Assembly (NCBI RefSeq): GCF_028553725.1
Contig: NZ_CP067126.1
Span: 248,001-312,000, forward strand
Direction: 5' to 3'
DNA from: Paracoccus alcaliphilus
Lineage (GTDB): Bacteria > Pseudomonadota > Alphaproteobacteria > Rhodobacterales > Rhodobacteraceae
Length of the DNA: 64,000 nt
In this document: in pieces, positions 17,900 to 27,428 of the stretch
Layout of the letters: every line of letters starts with the position of its first letter
Numbering within the stretch: position 1 is the stretch's first letter
Made by a program: the position numbers and the translations under genes
Notes under the pieces: model-generated
Databases searched by the model: none
The model's input: only the letters and a program-made list of their open reading frames with translations
Told to the model about the DNA's origin: nothing

Positions 17900-18549
17900 T
17901 CAGAACCAGTAGTCGGGCCGGTGCGCCTCGATCCAGCCAACAAGATCCGAGGCGAAAGCCGGGCAGAGGGCGGAAGCATGACCAGAGACCGCCGCGCCTG
18001 GGGCGTGATGAGTGAAAATGGCGACCTGTCCCGGCCAGGGCCTGGCAATCTTCCGCGTGAGCCAAGACAGGTGATCGAAGTGAATCGCGACGATATCTTC
18101 GGACGTGATGAACTCCCCACTGGCGCTGCGGATCCGGCCGTAATCAGGCATTGCCCGCGCCGCACATTTCATCGCCGTGTCCGGATCGCCCAGCAGTGCA
18201 AAGTCGGTTCAGAGCGTGCAGCACAGCAGCCGACAGTTGCCGAAGGTCAGAACCCGCTTCTGGGCAAAGCTCACCCCGGCAGCCTGCGCGATCCGGACCA
18301 GGGTCGTGTCGTCGAGCGTGGCGCCATATAGTCATGGTTATCGGGAATAACCCAGATCCGCGCGGGCGGCACCAGCCGCCCGAGCCGAGACAGCGCCTAG
18401 GGCCAATTCCGATGCGGATCGTTGGCCAGATCGCCCGCGGTGATCAGCGCGTCGAGACCACGCAACACCGGCACGATCCCGGAAAACGGATCGTGCCCGG
18501 CGTGAGCCCAGAGGTCAACGTGTAGGTCGGCCGTGATCAGGATATTCAT
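17900..18549 (-). pseudogene. Decayed metallophosphoesterase (calcineurin-like) gene
   Basis: Translating three frames in order rebuilds one phosphoesterase. It starts at 18549 with MNILITADLHVDLW (metal-binding DLH), then GLDALITAGDLANDP (GDL motif), an amber stop at 18397-18399, then PARIWVIPDNHDY (normally PGNHDYY). A frame change near 18325 leads to GATLDDTTLVRIAQAAGVSF, and a TGA replaces the expected Trp codon near 18205 (CCTL-stop-TDF). The last part has VAIFTHHAPG and ends at RPDYWF without the final GHTH region. At least two stops, one frameshift and a 3' truncation show it is dead. Confidence 0.75.
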
Positions 18550-19160
18550 TGGATGCGCGCCTCTACGGCAAGATCGAGTTCGACCCGGCACTCGTTCGGA
18601 TTGAAAAAACGGGCCCCATAAACGGGATGCGGGACATGGGGACTCCTTTCGGCAAAGCGGCGCCAGCAGCCGGAAACCGGCCGAGCAGGGAGGGATGGCT
18701 CTGGACAGGGGTGCGAGGCCGACGTCCGGCTCAGTGGGTGTGAGCGGGTGTGAGCGGGAATCCGGGCCGGGCAGGGCCGTGATGGCGCCTGGGCCTCAGG
18801 GGTATCTTGTCCAGGGCCTGGAGGGATTTCATATTGCGACATCGTATCGACCTTCGAGACATGGCTCCGCCGTTCGGAGAAGCGGCGCATTCCGGCGGAA
18901 ACGCGGTGGTCGGGAAACTGCGGAGGTCTGGCGAGCTTCAGGCCGTTCCTATCGCTCCAAATGAGATTGCGGCGACCTTACCGGTCAGTATCCGGACGAT
19001 CAACGGGTAAGGTCCGCGGCCGGATGACGAATCGCAACCGCAGGCGACGGTCGGCCGGATTCCGTCAATAAATTGAAATCAAATGATTTTGTTCAGATCA
19101 AGCCGTGGTAATGGCCATTAAATGATTGTATATATGGTCAAAAAAGGGGCCGGAATGGTC
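18550..19160. other. Degraded intergenic stretch with one short gene tail
   Basis: On the minus strand a frame ending HPVYGARFFNPNECRVEL then DLAVEARIQ stops at 18546, with its TGA overlapping the ATG of the metallophosphoesterase fragment (ATGA). This looks like the C-terminal tail of an upstream co-transcribed gene whose body is lost before about 18650. From there to the IS5-type element I see no coding frame; 19070-19140 is A+T-rich. Confidence 0.4.
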
Positions 19161-19167
19161 ACTATTG

Positions 19168-20689
19168 AGTCGACTCTGACCAACGCGGAACGCGTTGATA
19201 TTGCGTGATCATCCTGCAGTTTTGTTGGTGTTTTCTTGCAGGATTTTGTAATCTTGACGCAGAAACCCTGCAATTTGTGATCGCCAATGAAGCCCCATTT
19301 CCGGACCGCCGAACAGGATGATCTTCTGCGCCCCAGGCTGGTGGATATGATCGATCCGCGCCACGAGTTGGTGAAGCTCGCGGCGCTGATCGACTGGGAG
19401 TTCTTCGAGCGGGAATGGGCCGGGTTCTTCCCCTCGGCGACGGGGCGCCCGGCGACTTCTCCGCGTCTGATCGCCGGGCTGATGTATCTGCAGCATGCGT
19501 TCAAGCTGTCGGACGAGGCGGTGGTCGCCCGTTGGGTCGAGAACCCCTACTACCAGCATTTCACCGGCGAGACCTTCTTTCAGCATCGCCCGCCTATTGA
19601 TCCGTCATCGCTGGTGCGCTGGCGCAAGAGGATCGGTGAGTGAGGCGTGAGCCGCCACTGGTTCAAGGCCACGCCGAACGCGTGGAATGGCTGTTGACCA
19701 AGACGATCGAGGCTGGCCGCAGTTCCGGGACGATCACCGACAAGGTCCTGAAACGGGTGGTGGTCGATACGACGGTCATGGAAAAGAACATCGCCCATCC
19801 GACGGACGCCCGGCTCTACGAGCGGGCCCGCGCCCTGCTGGTTGGTCTGGCGAAGAGGGCCGGGATCGAACTGCGCCAGAGCTATGCCCGTCTTGCACCG
19901 CGGCTGGCGATCCAGGTCGGGCGCTACGCCCATGCCCGCCAGTTCAAACGCATGCGCAAGGCGCTGCGCCAACTCAAGGGCCATGTCGGCCGGGTGCGTC
20001 GCGATCTGCGCCGGCACCTGCAGGACATCCCGCAAAGCCCCCTGCGCGAGAGGGTTGTGGACGCCCTCTGGCTGGTCGGCCGCCTGCTGGAACAGGGACC
20101 AAAGAGCCGCGACAAGGTCTATTCCCTGCACGAGCCCGAGGTCGATTGCATCTCCAAAGGCAAGGCACGGGTGCGATACGAGTTTGGCACCAAGGTCAGC
20201 CTCGCCACGACCCTTGTTGGCGGCCTCATAGTTGGCGCCCGCAGCTTTCCCGGCAATCCCTATGACGGCCACACCCTGGCACCGGCCCTCGAACAGGTCG
20301 AAATCCTGACCGATACGAGGCCCACACTCGCCCTGGTCGACCGCGGCTATCGCGGGCATGGCATCGAGACCACCCGCGTCCTGATCAGCGGCCAGCGGCG
20401 CGGTATCACCCCGGCGCTGGCGAAGCTCCTCAAACGGCGCAGCGCCATCGAGCCCGAGATCGGCCATATGAAATCAGACGGCAGATTGGCCAGATGCCCC
20501 CTCAAGGGCAGGATTGGTGATGCCATCTTCGCCGTGCTCTGCGCCTGCGGCCACAACATCCGCAAGATCCTCGCCCATATCAGGGCCTTTTGGGCCTTCG
20601 TCATCCGCTTAATCCTCGGCATCATCGTGGTCGTTAACAGACCACTTCAGATGCAGGGCGCGGCATAATCGCGTTGTTCAGAACCGACT
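19168..20689 (+). mobile_element. IS5-family insertion sequence (defective)
   Basis: Terminal inverted repeats were found by eye: AGTCGACTCTGACCAACGCG at 19168-19187 against the reverse complement of 20670-20689, 17 of 20 bases alike. The 4-base direct repeat ATTG flanks both ends (19164-19167 and 20690-20693), consistent with a target-site duplication. The internal transposase is IS5-like but its reading frame is broken near 19641. The intact ends could still be mobilised by a complete copy elsewhere. Confidence 0.8.
19287..20668 (+). pseudogene. IS5-family transposase, frame broken after codon 118
   Basis: The 5' part (19287-19643, 118 codons, MKPHFRTAEQDDLL to RWRKRIGE) holds the N-terminal DUF772-type region. 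The rest continues in another frame from about 19640 to 20668 and contains all DDE residues: VVVDTTVMEKN, ALVDRGYRGHG and RRSAIEPEIGHMK. The sequence joining them looks like a 35-base insertion after GATCGGTGAG (19631-19640), since the family normally reads IGEEGVEWLL and here GAACGCGTGGAATGG resumes at 19676. A 4-base GTGA overlap could let the second part start on its own, but it would lack the DNA-binding N-terminus. Confidence 0.8.
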
Positions 20690-20712
20690 ATTGAGCGGGG
20701 CTGGGCATGGGA

Positions 20713-21208
20713 TTACTCCGTGAACTTCCAGGGTTTCGACTGCGGCATGTTGCCGGGCGTGTCAGGGGTGGTGACGACAGGAGTGGCCGCAGGGGGCACA
20801 GTTGTCCGGGTCGGGGCAGGGCGGCTGGCAATGGCCATGGCGGTATCATCGTCACAGTCCTGATCGGGGATCACCTGGCCGAACCCATCGGAGGCAGCGC
20901 GCGGCGTCTGCCGATTGGCGGTCATATCGAAGCCGATAAACAGCCGATCCTCTTCCTGTTTGATCCGGGCCGAAGACCAATCTTCGGCGATCAGACCCGT
21001 AAGGGTCGTCGCGGATGTGCTACGCTTACGGATCACATCGACAGCTTGCAGGACAATCTGGCGATCATGGATCTTGCGCTGCGGGTCCGCCCCTCGCAGT
21101 TCGCGCCTCGCGGCCAGCCATTCGCGCGCAGTGACACCTTCAAAACCTGGATGGACCGCACCAACCTGAAGTTTCTGGCCTCCGACGTAAACCGTCAGCC
21201 GGGCGTTC
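20713..21208 (-). pseudogene. C-terminal fragment of a Mu/TniA-type transposase (tentative)
   Basis: The minus-strand frame is open from about 21208 down to a stop at 20713 with no start codon near its beginning. It reads [36 protein letters not shown], then RKIHDRQIVLQAVDVIRK and a Pro/Thr-rich tail ending KPWKFTE. The AVHPxF-EG-T-xEW stretch resembles the Mu-transposase C-terminal domain and the tail following it. The upstream catalytic domain is missing, cut where the IstA fragment begins on the opposite strand. Moderate confidence in the family, high confidence that it is a fragment. Confidence 0.45.
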
Positions 21209-22117
21209 CTCGTCAGGGCCTATCTGCTCCAGACCCACGAGATGCTGTTCGATGCGCATTTGCATGCATTCCGGGTCTTTGAGGGCGTGCCTGGCCGCGG
21301 GATCTACGACAACATGAAGACGGCGGTGGACCGCGTGGGCGTGGGCAAGAAGCGCGATGTGAATGCGCGGTTCCTCTCCATGACCAGCCACTATGTCTTC
21401 GAGCCCGACTTCTGCAACCCGGCGGCGGGGTGGGAGAAAGGCCAGGTCGAGAAGAACGTGCGTGATGCGCGCCACCGGCTCTGGCAGGTGATGCCCGCCT
21501 TCCCGGATCTCGATGCGCTGAACCAGTGGCTGGAACAGCGCTGCAAGGCGCTGTGGGCCGAGACTGCGCATGGCAGCCTGCCCGGCAGCATCGCCGATGT
21601 CTGGGAGGCCGAGAAGCCTGCGCTGATGCCGCTGCCCACGGTCTTCGATGGCTATGTCGAGCACAGCAAGCGGGTGTCGCCGACCGCCCTCGGCGTCCAG
21701 GCCATCGAGCATCACCGCAAACGCGTGCGCTTCTTCTCGACCGTCGAGCTGGTGAATGCGCTGGAACAGGAAAAGGCGCAGGGAAAGACCGGAAAGATCG
21801 CAGATGCACTGGTGAAGACCGAATTGGTGATCCTCGACGAGCTGGGATACCTGCCTTTCAGCGCCTCGGGCGGTGCGCTGCTGTTTCATCTTCTCAGCAA
21901 ACTCTACGAGCGCGCCAGCGTCATCATCACCACCAACCTGAGCTTCAGTGAGTGGGCCAACGTCTTCGGTGATGCCAAGATGACCACCGCGCTGCTCGAT
22001 CGTCTCACCCACCGCTGCCATATCCTCGAGACCGGAAATGACAGCTATCGCTTCAAGGCCAGTTCCGAGACGGCGAAGAAGAAACGAAAGGAGACACCAG
22101 CATTGACACCAGCATGA
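21203..22117 (+). pseudogene. Chimeric IS21 remnant: IstA internal fragment fused in frame to IstB C-terminus
   Basis: The first ~165 codons ([64 protein letters not shown]) are the middle of an IS21 IstA transposase. At about 21690 the frame passes directly into IstB helper ATPase sequence ([57 protein letters not shown]). The IstA C-terminus, the istA-istB junction and the IstB N-terminus with its Walker A are missing, so an in-frame internal deletion of well over 500 bases joined them. The IstA N-terminus is also missing. The product could not transpose DNA. Confidence 0.8.
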
Positions 22118-22140
22118 ACCAGAAAACATAACAACCGGGC

Positions 22141-22184
22141 GGGTCAGATCTTGGTGAAAATGCCGGGTCAGTTCTCGGTGACAT
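22141..22184. repeat. Direct terminal repeats of the IS21-type right end
   Basis: GGGTCAGATCTTGGTGAAAA (22141-22160) and GGGTCAGTTCTCGGTGACAT (22165-22184) match at most positions. Repeated short motifs near the ends are typical of IS21 elements, so this is probably the surviving right end of the element whose genes are fused at 21203-22117. Confidence 0.5.
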
Positions 22185-22965
22185 CCAACAGACCCAGACG
22201 GATCAAGCCCTGCAAGCTGCGGGCCCAGCCAGCAGATCGGTCAATCACCAGCAGTCGCGGTGTCAACACAGGGCGGCGCCCGAGGCGGGGATCATTCATC
22301 AGAACTCCCCAAAGCGCAGGAAACCCTTGCATGGAAAGGCAGGGCTGCCAGGCCTCAAGGACGATCGCGTGTGCGAGATCATTGGAGCAAGGCGAGAATG
22401 CGCAAAGCAAGGCGAGAATGCGCCCGAAATGCGTTTCGACGATCGATGCACGGGCTGTTGTGACCTTTGAGTAGCCGTGAAGGGATGGCGGCAACTGCTC
22501 GGCAGCCGGAGCGAGTGAGTCGATAGAGCGGGATAGCATCTTCAGCGGATCTTTCAGCATAAACTGCCGTTCAGGGAACAAAAGATTCTCCGACGCAGCA
22601 GCGACGACATTGTAGCTGGCCAGCCAGTGCTACGAGGCTATCGCTGGTCAGTGCCTGAAGTGTTGCTGAAATGTTCCCACTGCGTCAATCGGGCGGCTCG
22701 AGTTTCGCACTGGCCTCGGCCTCCGGTTGGTAGGGGAGAGCGAGAAGTCGGCCTTGCTTGTAAGTTCTTGAAATATATCAACGTCGATCAGGTCGACGGT
22801 CCAATGGCAAACATTTGGCCAACCAATGGTCGCCGAAACGGACGAAATGGCTTCTTTTTGGCCGTCGGTTCACCCGAATGGCCATTATTTCAGTTGTTCG
22901 ATATGAGATCGCTTGCTGGTTGATTATCGCAAATAACTAAGATTATGGAATATTCTTGTCTGCCG
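22185..22965. other. About 780 bases without a recognisable gene; contains a 20-bp tandem duplication
   Basis: A minus-strand frame of 137 codons (22168-22581, MFPERQFMLKDPLKM to LLDVTEN) and a plus-strand frame at 22627-22923 are open but match nothing I know, and the first runs into the IS21 end. A tandem repeat of AGCAAGGCGAGAATGCGC occurs at 22386-22403 and 22406-22423. Base composition is lower in G+C than neighbouring genes. The stretch is best seen as mobile-element debris. Confidence 0.4.
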
Positions 22966-23907
22966 TCACCCTTGCGGCGTCATGGCCTTGCGTTGGCGGG
23001 TGCGTTCGATCCCCAACTGCCGTTCGCGCCATATGATCAGGATACCGGCAAGGATCACCAGTGTCGCGCCGGTCACGACCACTCTGGTGGGGGCTTCGCC
23101 GAAGATGAACCAGCCGATCAGCAGCGCGAGAACCATCGAGGAATATTCGAACGGCGCCACCAGCGAGGCATCGGCAAAGCGATAGGCCGAGGTCAGCAGG
23201 ATCTGTCCCAGCCCGCCCAGAAATCCGGTCATCACCAGCAGCGCCGCCGTTTGCGGGTCGGGCAGCACCCAGCCGAATGGCAGCGTTGCCAGCCCCAGAA
23301 CCGTTGATGTGACCGAGAACCAGAAGACGATGGCCGAGATCCTCTCTTCCTGCACCAGCTTGCGCACGAATATCTGTGCCAGCGCCGCGCAGCAGGCCGC
23401 GCCAAGCGCCAGGATCGCGCCAAGGGTGCGCAGCGGGTCTTGCGCGCCAGAGGTCCCCAGTTGCGGCGACAGCACGATCAGCACGCCGGTCAGCCCCAGC
23501 CCGACCATGCCGAGGCGAAAGATGCGCACATCCTCGCCCAGAAACATCGCTGCGAAGATCACCACCAGCAGCGGCGCGGCATAGCCGATGGCGGTCACCT
23601 CGGGGAATGGCAGCAGCGCCAGTGCCCAGAAACCCAGCGCCATGGATGTGGTGCCAACGATGCCGCGATAGAAATGGCCCATCGGGCGATGGGTCTTCAG
23701 CCCGACGCGCAGCTGACCCCGCGCGGCCAGCCACAGCAGGATCACAGGCAGCGCAAAGAACGAGCGGAAAAACACCTGCTGCCCCGGCGGCACGCCCAGC
23801 CCGCCATCCGAGGTCACCTTGACCAGCGCCGCCATTGCCGTGAACACGGTGACGCTGCCGCATTTCAAAAGAATGCCAAGAAGTGGCCGTTGTGCTGGGG
23901 CTGCCAT
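22966..23907 (-). CDS. EamA/DMT-superfamily transporter
   Basis: A 313-residue inner-membrane protein with about ten hydrophobic segments in two homologous halves, the EamA repeat plan. Typical features are GVPPGQQVFFRSFFALPVIL in the first half, ALALLPFPEVTAIGYAAPLLVVIFAA before TM4, and LTSAYRFADASLVAPFEYSS in the second half. The DMT family exports amino acids, nucleobases or other metabolites; the substrate here cannot be told. It is divergent from the AraC-type regulator across 270 bases and marks the return to normal chromosomal-type genes after the mobile-element region. Confidence 0.87.
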   Translation of the reverse strand: MAAPAQRPLLGILLKCGSVTVFTAMAALVKVTSDGGLGVPPGQQVFFRSFFALPVILLWLAARGQLRVGLKTHRPMGHFYRGIVGTTSMALGFWALALLPFPEVTAIGYAAPLLVVIFAAMFLGEDVRIFRLGMVGLGLTGVLIVLSPQLGTSGAQDPLRTLGAILALGAACCAALAQIFVRKLVQEERISAIVFWFSVTSTVLGLATLPFGWVLPDPQTAALLVMTGFLGGLGQILLTSAYRFADASLVAPFEYSSMVLALLIGWFIFGEAPTRVVVTGATLVILAGILIIWRERQLGIERTRQRKAMTPQG

Positions 23908-24179
23908 GTCGGGATTCGCAAAATGATCCCCTTCGGTTACGCCGGGTTTGCATCATCTGCAAGCACTGCTTGCGGCCTGCGCCTTTGTGGCGGCGGCTAT
24001 GGCATTTCTGCGCGGCGGCGGAAGCCATCCGCATCAGGATTGCAAATCACCGGCGGATCACGCAATATCCGTCGTCGTGGATCGCTCCCCAGAACCTGAC
24101 GGCGCAGGCTTGTAGCCGCGCGGATAGCGTCGGGCAGGTATGCAATCACGCATCCAACCGACAAATGGGGCTTGCAACC

Positions 24180-25073
24180 ATGAGTTATCGGCATTCGATG
24201 ACGTGCTATACCGAGGGAATCCAGCGGACAGCGCCGGTTCAGTGGCGCGGGCTGGACGGTCTGGTCAGCGTGTTCTGGGAGGCGCAGGCGGATACCGGTG
24301 CGACCGGCTATTACCTGTCACCTGACCCTCGTATCATGCTGTTTTTCAACGATGTTTCGTCGCATATCCGCATGTCGAACCGCAGCGACGGGATCGGCCG
24401 GGACTGTCGGCCGATGACGCGGGCGATCTATGTTCCGGCGGGGGTGCCGCTGTGGACGCGGACCCATCTGCGGCACCGTTTCTCGCATCTGGATCTGCAT
24501 ATCCATCAGGACCGGTTGCTGCGCTTTCTGTCGCCTTCGGTGGGCAGATCGGCGGCGCTGACCGCCCTGCGCCGTCCCGTCGAGATCGAGGATGTGGATC
24601 CCATCGAGACCCTTGCCGGGTTGCTGGTCAACGAGGTGGTGGCACCCGCGCGCCATGCGGTCTTTGCCGAAAACCTGGTGGGCAGCATTGCCTCGGGCCT
24701 GCTGGAGATCCCGGACCGAAACCCCGACCATTGTCAGGGCGGGCTGACGGCGGCGCAGATGAAGCGGCTGGATGCCCGGCTGGCCAGCCGCAACGACCGC
24801 AGGTTAAGCGTGGCCGAAATGGCCCGGACGGTGGGGTTGTCGGAAAGCTGGTTTGCCCATGCCTTCAAGAAGACGACGGGCAAGACGCCCCTGCAATGGC
24901 AGCTGGGCCAGCGGATCGAGAGGGTCCAGACCCTGCTGGTCGAGGGCGATCTGTCGCTGGCCGACATTGCCGCCCAGCTGGGATTTTCCGATCAGGCGCA
25001 TCTGACCCGAACCTTCCGTCAGATCACTGGCGAAACCCCAGCCGCGTGGCGGCGTGCGCGGCTGCTGGCGTGA
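24180..25073 (+). CDS. AraC-family transcriptional regulator, probably of the siderophore-uptake genes
   Basis: A 297-residue regulator. The start at 24180 (MSYRHSMTCYTEGI) was chosen because it begins the cupin-like sensor region; the frame extends upstream without any recognisable protein. The C-terminal 100 residues hold two helix-turn-helix motifs: LSVAEMARTVGLSESWFAHA, with FKKTTGKTPLQW, and LSLADIAAQLGFSDQAHLTR, with FRQITGETPAAW. It converges with the TonB-dependent siderophore receptor gene that ends 24 bases on. PchR/AlcR-like AraC regulators commonly sit by such receptors and are activated by the ferric siderophore; that role here is inferred from position. Confidence 0.82.
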   Translation: MSYRHSMTCYTEGIQRTAPVQWRGLDGLVSVFWEAQADTGATGYYLSPDPRIMLFFNDVSSHIRMSNRSDGIGRDCRPMTRAIYVPAGVPLWTRTHLRHRFSHLDLHIHQDRLLRFLSPSVGRSAALTALRRPVEIEDVDPIETLAGLLVNEVVAPARHAVFAENLVGSIASGLLEIPDRNPDHCQGGLTAAQMKRLDARLASRNDRRLSVAEMARTVGLSESWFAHAFKKTTGKTPLQWQLGQRIERVQTLLVEGDLSLADIAAQLGFSDQAHLTRTFRQITGETPAAWRRARLLA

Positions 25074-25097
25074 CCCGTCGGGGCGCGGGACCGGCGA

Positions 25098-27200
25098 TCA
25101 CCACGTCCGGCGCAGGGTGGCGGAAACCTCGCGACCGGGGTTATAGAAATCCGCGCCCCAGCCGGTATAGGCCACATATTCCCGATCAAACAGGTTGCTG
25201 ACATTCAGCGACAGCTGGGTATTGTCGTTGACCTGATAGCTGTAGGCGGCGTCGAAGATCGTATTGCCGCCGATCGAGAAGTTGTTGGCGTCCTCGGCGT
25301 AAAGCTGGCCGTTGAAGCGCGCGCCCAGACCAAAGGTCATGTCGCCGCGCATGCCGTTGCCCGCCAGCGTGTAATCCACCCAGACCGAGGCGACATGTTT
25401 CGGGACCAGCGACAGGCGATTGCCATTGATGTCGGTGGTGCCGCTTTCGACGACCTCGCTGTCCATATAGGCATAGGCCGCCGTCAGGCTGATATTGTCA
25501 GCCAGTTCCGCTTTCGCTTCGATATCCAGACCACGCACCCGAACCTCGCCAATCGTTTCGGGCAATTGGGTCTGCGGATTGGTGCGGGTGATGTTGTGTT
25601 TGGTCAGATCATAGATTGCCGCCGTCAGCAGCGTGTTCGAACCGGCGGGCTGGTATTTGACGCCAAGCTCATATTGCTTGCCACGCTCGGGCTCGACGGT
25701 CAGCGCGGCGGGCACCACCGACTCGGCATAGCTGGCAAAGGCCGAAATCTCGGGCGTGATCTTGTAGGTCAGGGCGAAACGGCCGGTGGTTTCGCTGACA
25801 TCACCACTGTCGGCGGTGCCCGCCATCAGGTTCGTCTGAGTGGTGTCGATCCAGTCATGCCTGATCCCGGCCGAGGCGATCAGCCGCTCGAAGGTCAGTT
25901 CCTGCTGGACATAGACGGATTTCGTTTCCTGATCGCTGCGGGAATGGCCGGTTTGCGGAATGTCATCCGGCGCGCCGGTATAGATCGGGTTGGTCCAGTC
26001 GATCCCCTCGCCGACACCTGCCGAGCTGGCGCCATAGAAGCTTTCGGATTCCGACCTTGCGTCGCGATATTCGATGCCGATCAGCGTCCGGCTGGCGATG
26101 CCCTGAAACTGCGTGTCATATTGCAGCCGCGCATCGGCAATGAAGGCCCGGGCCCAGCCGCTGTTGCGGATGAAGCTGCGCTTTGCCAGCGTCGAGCCGT
26201 CGGTGGGCGTGGCCGAGATATAGGCATAGCCCTGCCCGGTATCGGCATCGCTGTAACGCGCGTTCGAACTGAAGCTGAGCCCGCCGCCGAAATCATGTTC
26301 GAACATCAGGCTGGCGGTGCTGCGTTCGACCGAGCGATAGAAGAAATCCGGCTCTCCGAAGAAGGTTTCGCGGTCGAAATCCAGACCCATCGGATGGCCG
26401 CCGCTGGTGGGTACGCCGTCGCTGTCCAGATGATCGACGACGAGGGTCAGACTGGTGGCATCGTCGGGACGCCATGTCAGGCCGCCCATCAGGAATTTCT
26501 GGTCGTCGCGGGAATGGTCATATTCGCCATCCGCATCGCGCAGCTTGCCGGTCAGGCGCCATGTCAGCGAGCCGTCGCTGTTCAGCCGGTCGCCGAAATC
26601 AAAGCCGACCTCGGCCCGGTTGAACGATCCGCCGGTCGCATAGACCTCTCCAAAGCGTTCGTCGCGGGGGCGCTTGGTGACGTAATTGACCATGCCGCCG
26701 GGGTCCGAGATGCCGAAGGCGGTCGAGTTCGCGCCCCGGAGCACCTCGACCCGCTCAAAGGCATAGGCCTCTTCGCGCACCGATCCGAAGGCGCGGCCAA
26801 GGGTCAGCCCGTCGCGATAGGTATAGGCATCCAGACCACGGACCTTGAAGATGTCGAAACGGTCGTCCGAACCATACATGTCGGTGACCACCCCGGCGCT
26901 GTATTGCAGCACCTGCTCGACCGTGTCGGCGCCGCGGCGCTGGATTTCCCGCGAGGTGATGACCGAGACCGAAGCCGGGATATCCAGAATATCGGCCTCC
27001 ATCTTGCTGCCCGCGGTGCTGCGGGTCGCGACGATGCTGCGGCGGTCGTCATCGCCGGCGATGCCCTCGACCATGATGGGCGACAGCATGGTGGTGTCCT
27101 GCTGCGCCATCAGGCCGGTCGGCACGACGGCCACCAGGGCCGAGCATCCCAGCAGGACGGCATGAAGGCCGACCCGGCCGCGTTTTCTTTCCCTGAACAT
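25098..27200 (-). CDS. TonB-dependent ferric-siderophore receptor (FpvA/FhuE/FoxA type)
   Basis: About 700 residues from MFRERKRGRV at 27200; a start at 27242 (MPPYATCQPC) is possible. The signal peptide runs to LMAQ. The plug domain has IPASVSVITSREIQRRGADT, FKVRGLDAYTYRDGL and VEVLRGANSTAFGISDPGGM, the form typical of the TonB-siderophore receptor family for hydroxamate/mixed siderophores. The barrel ends with YNPGREVSATLRRTW, with a terminal aromatic residue. It is divergent from the ABC importer genes (228 bases between), which probably carry the same siderophore across the inner membrane. Confidence 0.9.
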   Translation of the reverse strand: MFRERKRGRVGLHAVLLGCSALVAVVPTGLMAQQDTTMLSPIMVEGIAGDDDRRSIVATRSTAGSKMEADILDIPASVSVITSREIQRRGADTVEQVLQYSAGVVTDMYGSDDRFDIFKVRGLDAYTYRDGLTLGRAFGSVREEAYAFERVEVLRGANSTAFGISDPGGMVNYVTKRPRDERFGEVYATGGSFNRAEVGFDFGDRLNSDGSLTWRLTGKLRDADGEYDHSRDDQKFLMGGLTWRPDDATSLTLVVDHLDSDGVPTSGGHPMGLDFDRETFFGEPDFFYRSVERSTASLMFEHDFGGGLSFSSNARYSDADTGQGYAYISATPTDGSTLAKRSFIRNSGWARAFIADARLQYDTQFQGIASRTLIGIEYRDARSESESFYGASSAGVGEGIDWTNPIYTGAPDDIPQTGHSRSDQETKSVYVQQELTFERLIASAGIRHDWIDTTQTNLMAGTADSGDVSETTGRFALTYKITPEISAFASYAESVVPAALTVEPERGKQYELGVKYQPAGSNTLLTAAIYDLTKHNITRTNPQTQLPETIGEVRVRGLDIEAKAELADNISLTAAYAYMDSEVVESGTTDINGNRLSLVPKHVASVWVDYTLAGNGMRGDMTFGLGARFNGQLYAEDANNFSIGGNTIFDAAYSYQVNDNTQLSLNVSNLFDREYVAYTGWGADFYNPGREVSATLRRTW

Positions 27201-27428
27201 GAATCGGGTTCCACAAGGTTGACATGTCGCGTAAGGCGGCATCGGTGGCCGGCGTCCTTTGACGCGCCTCCTAGCCTGCCGGGCGGGGATTGTATTGAAG
27301 AATCCTACGGTTTTTGTCGGATAGCGCGGAAACTTGATCGTCCCCCTGCCCCGGACCTGCCCTGCAGGGTTGACGCCAAGGGGCGAAACTGGAAAGCCGC
27401 GCCAAAAGCGACATGGAGAACCCGTCCG

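Noticed and set aside
19640..19643. Programmed frameshift or translational coupling in the IS5-type transposase
   Set aside because: The GTGA overlap looks like coupling, but the family has a single frame and the junction contains extra bases and no slippery run; an insertion explains it better.
22168..22581. A 137-codon minus-strand frame as a real gene
   Set aside because: It resembles no family, its end runs into the IS21 right end, and it contains the 20-bp tandem duplication; kept only as a remark on the region.
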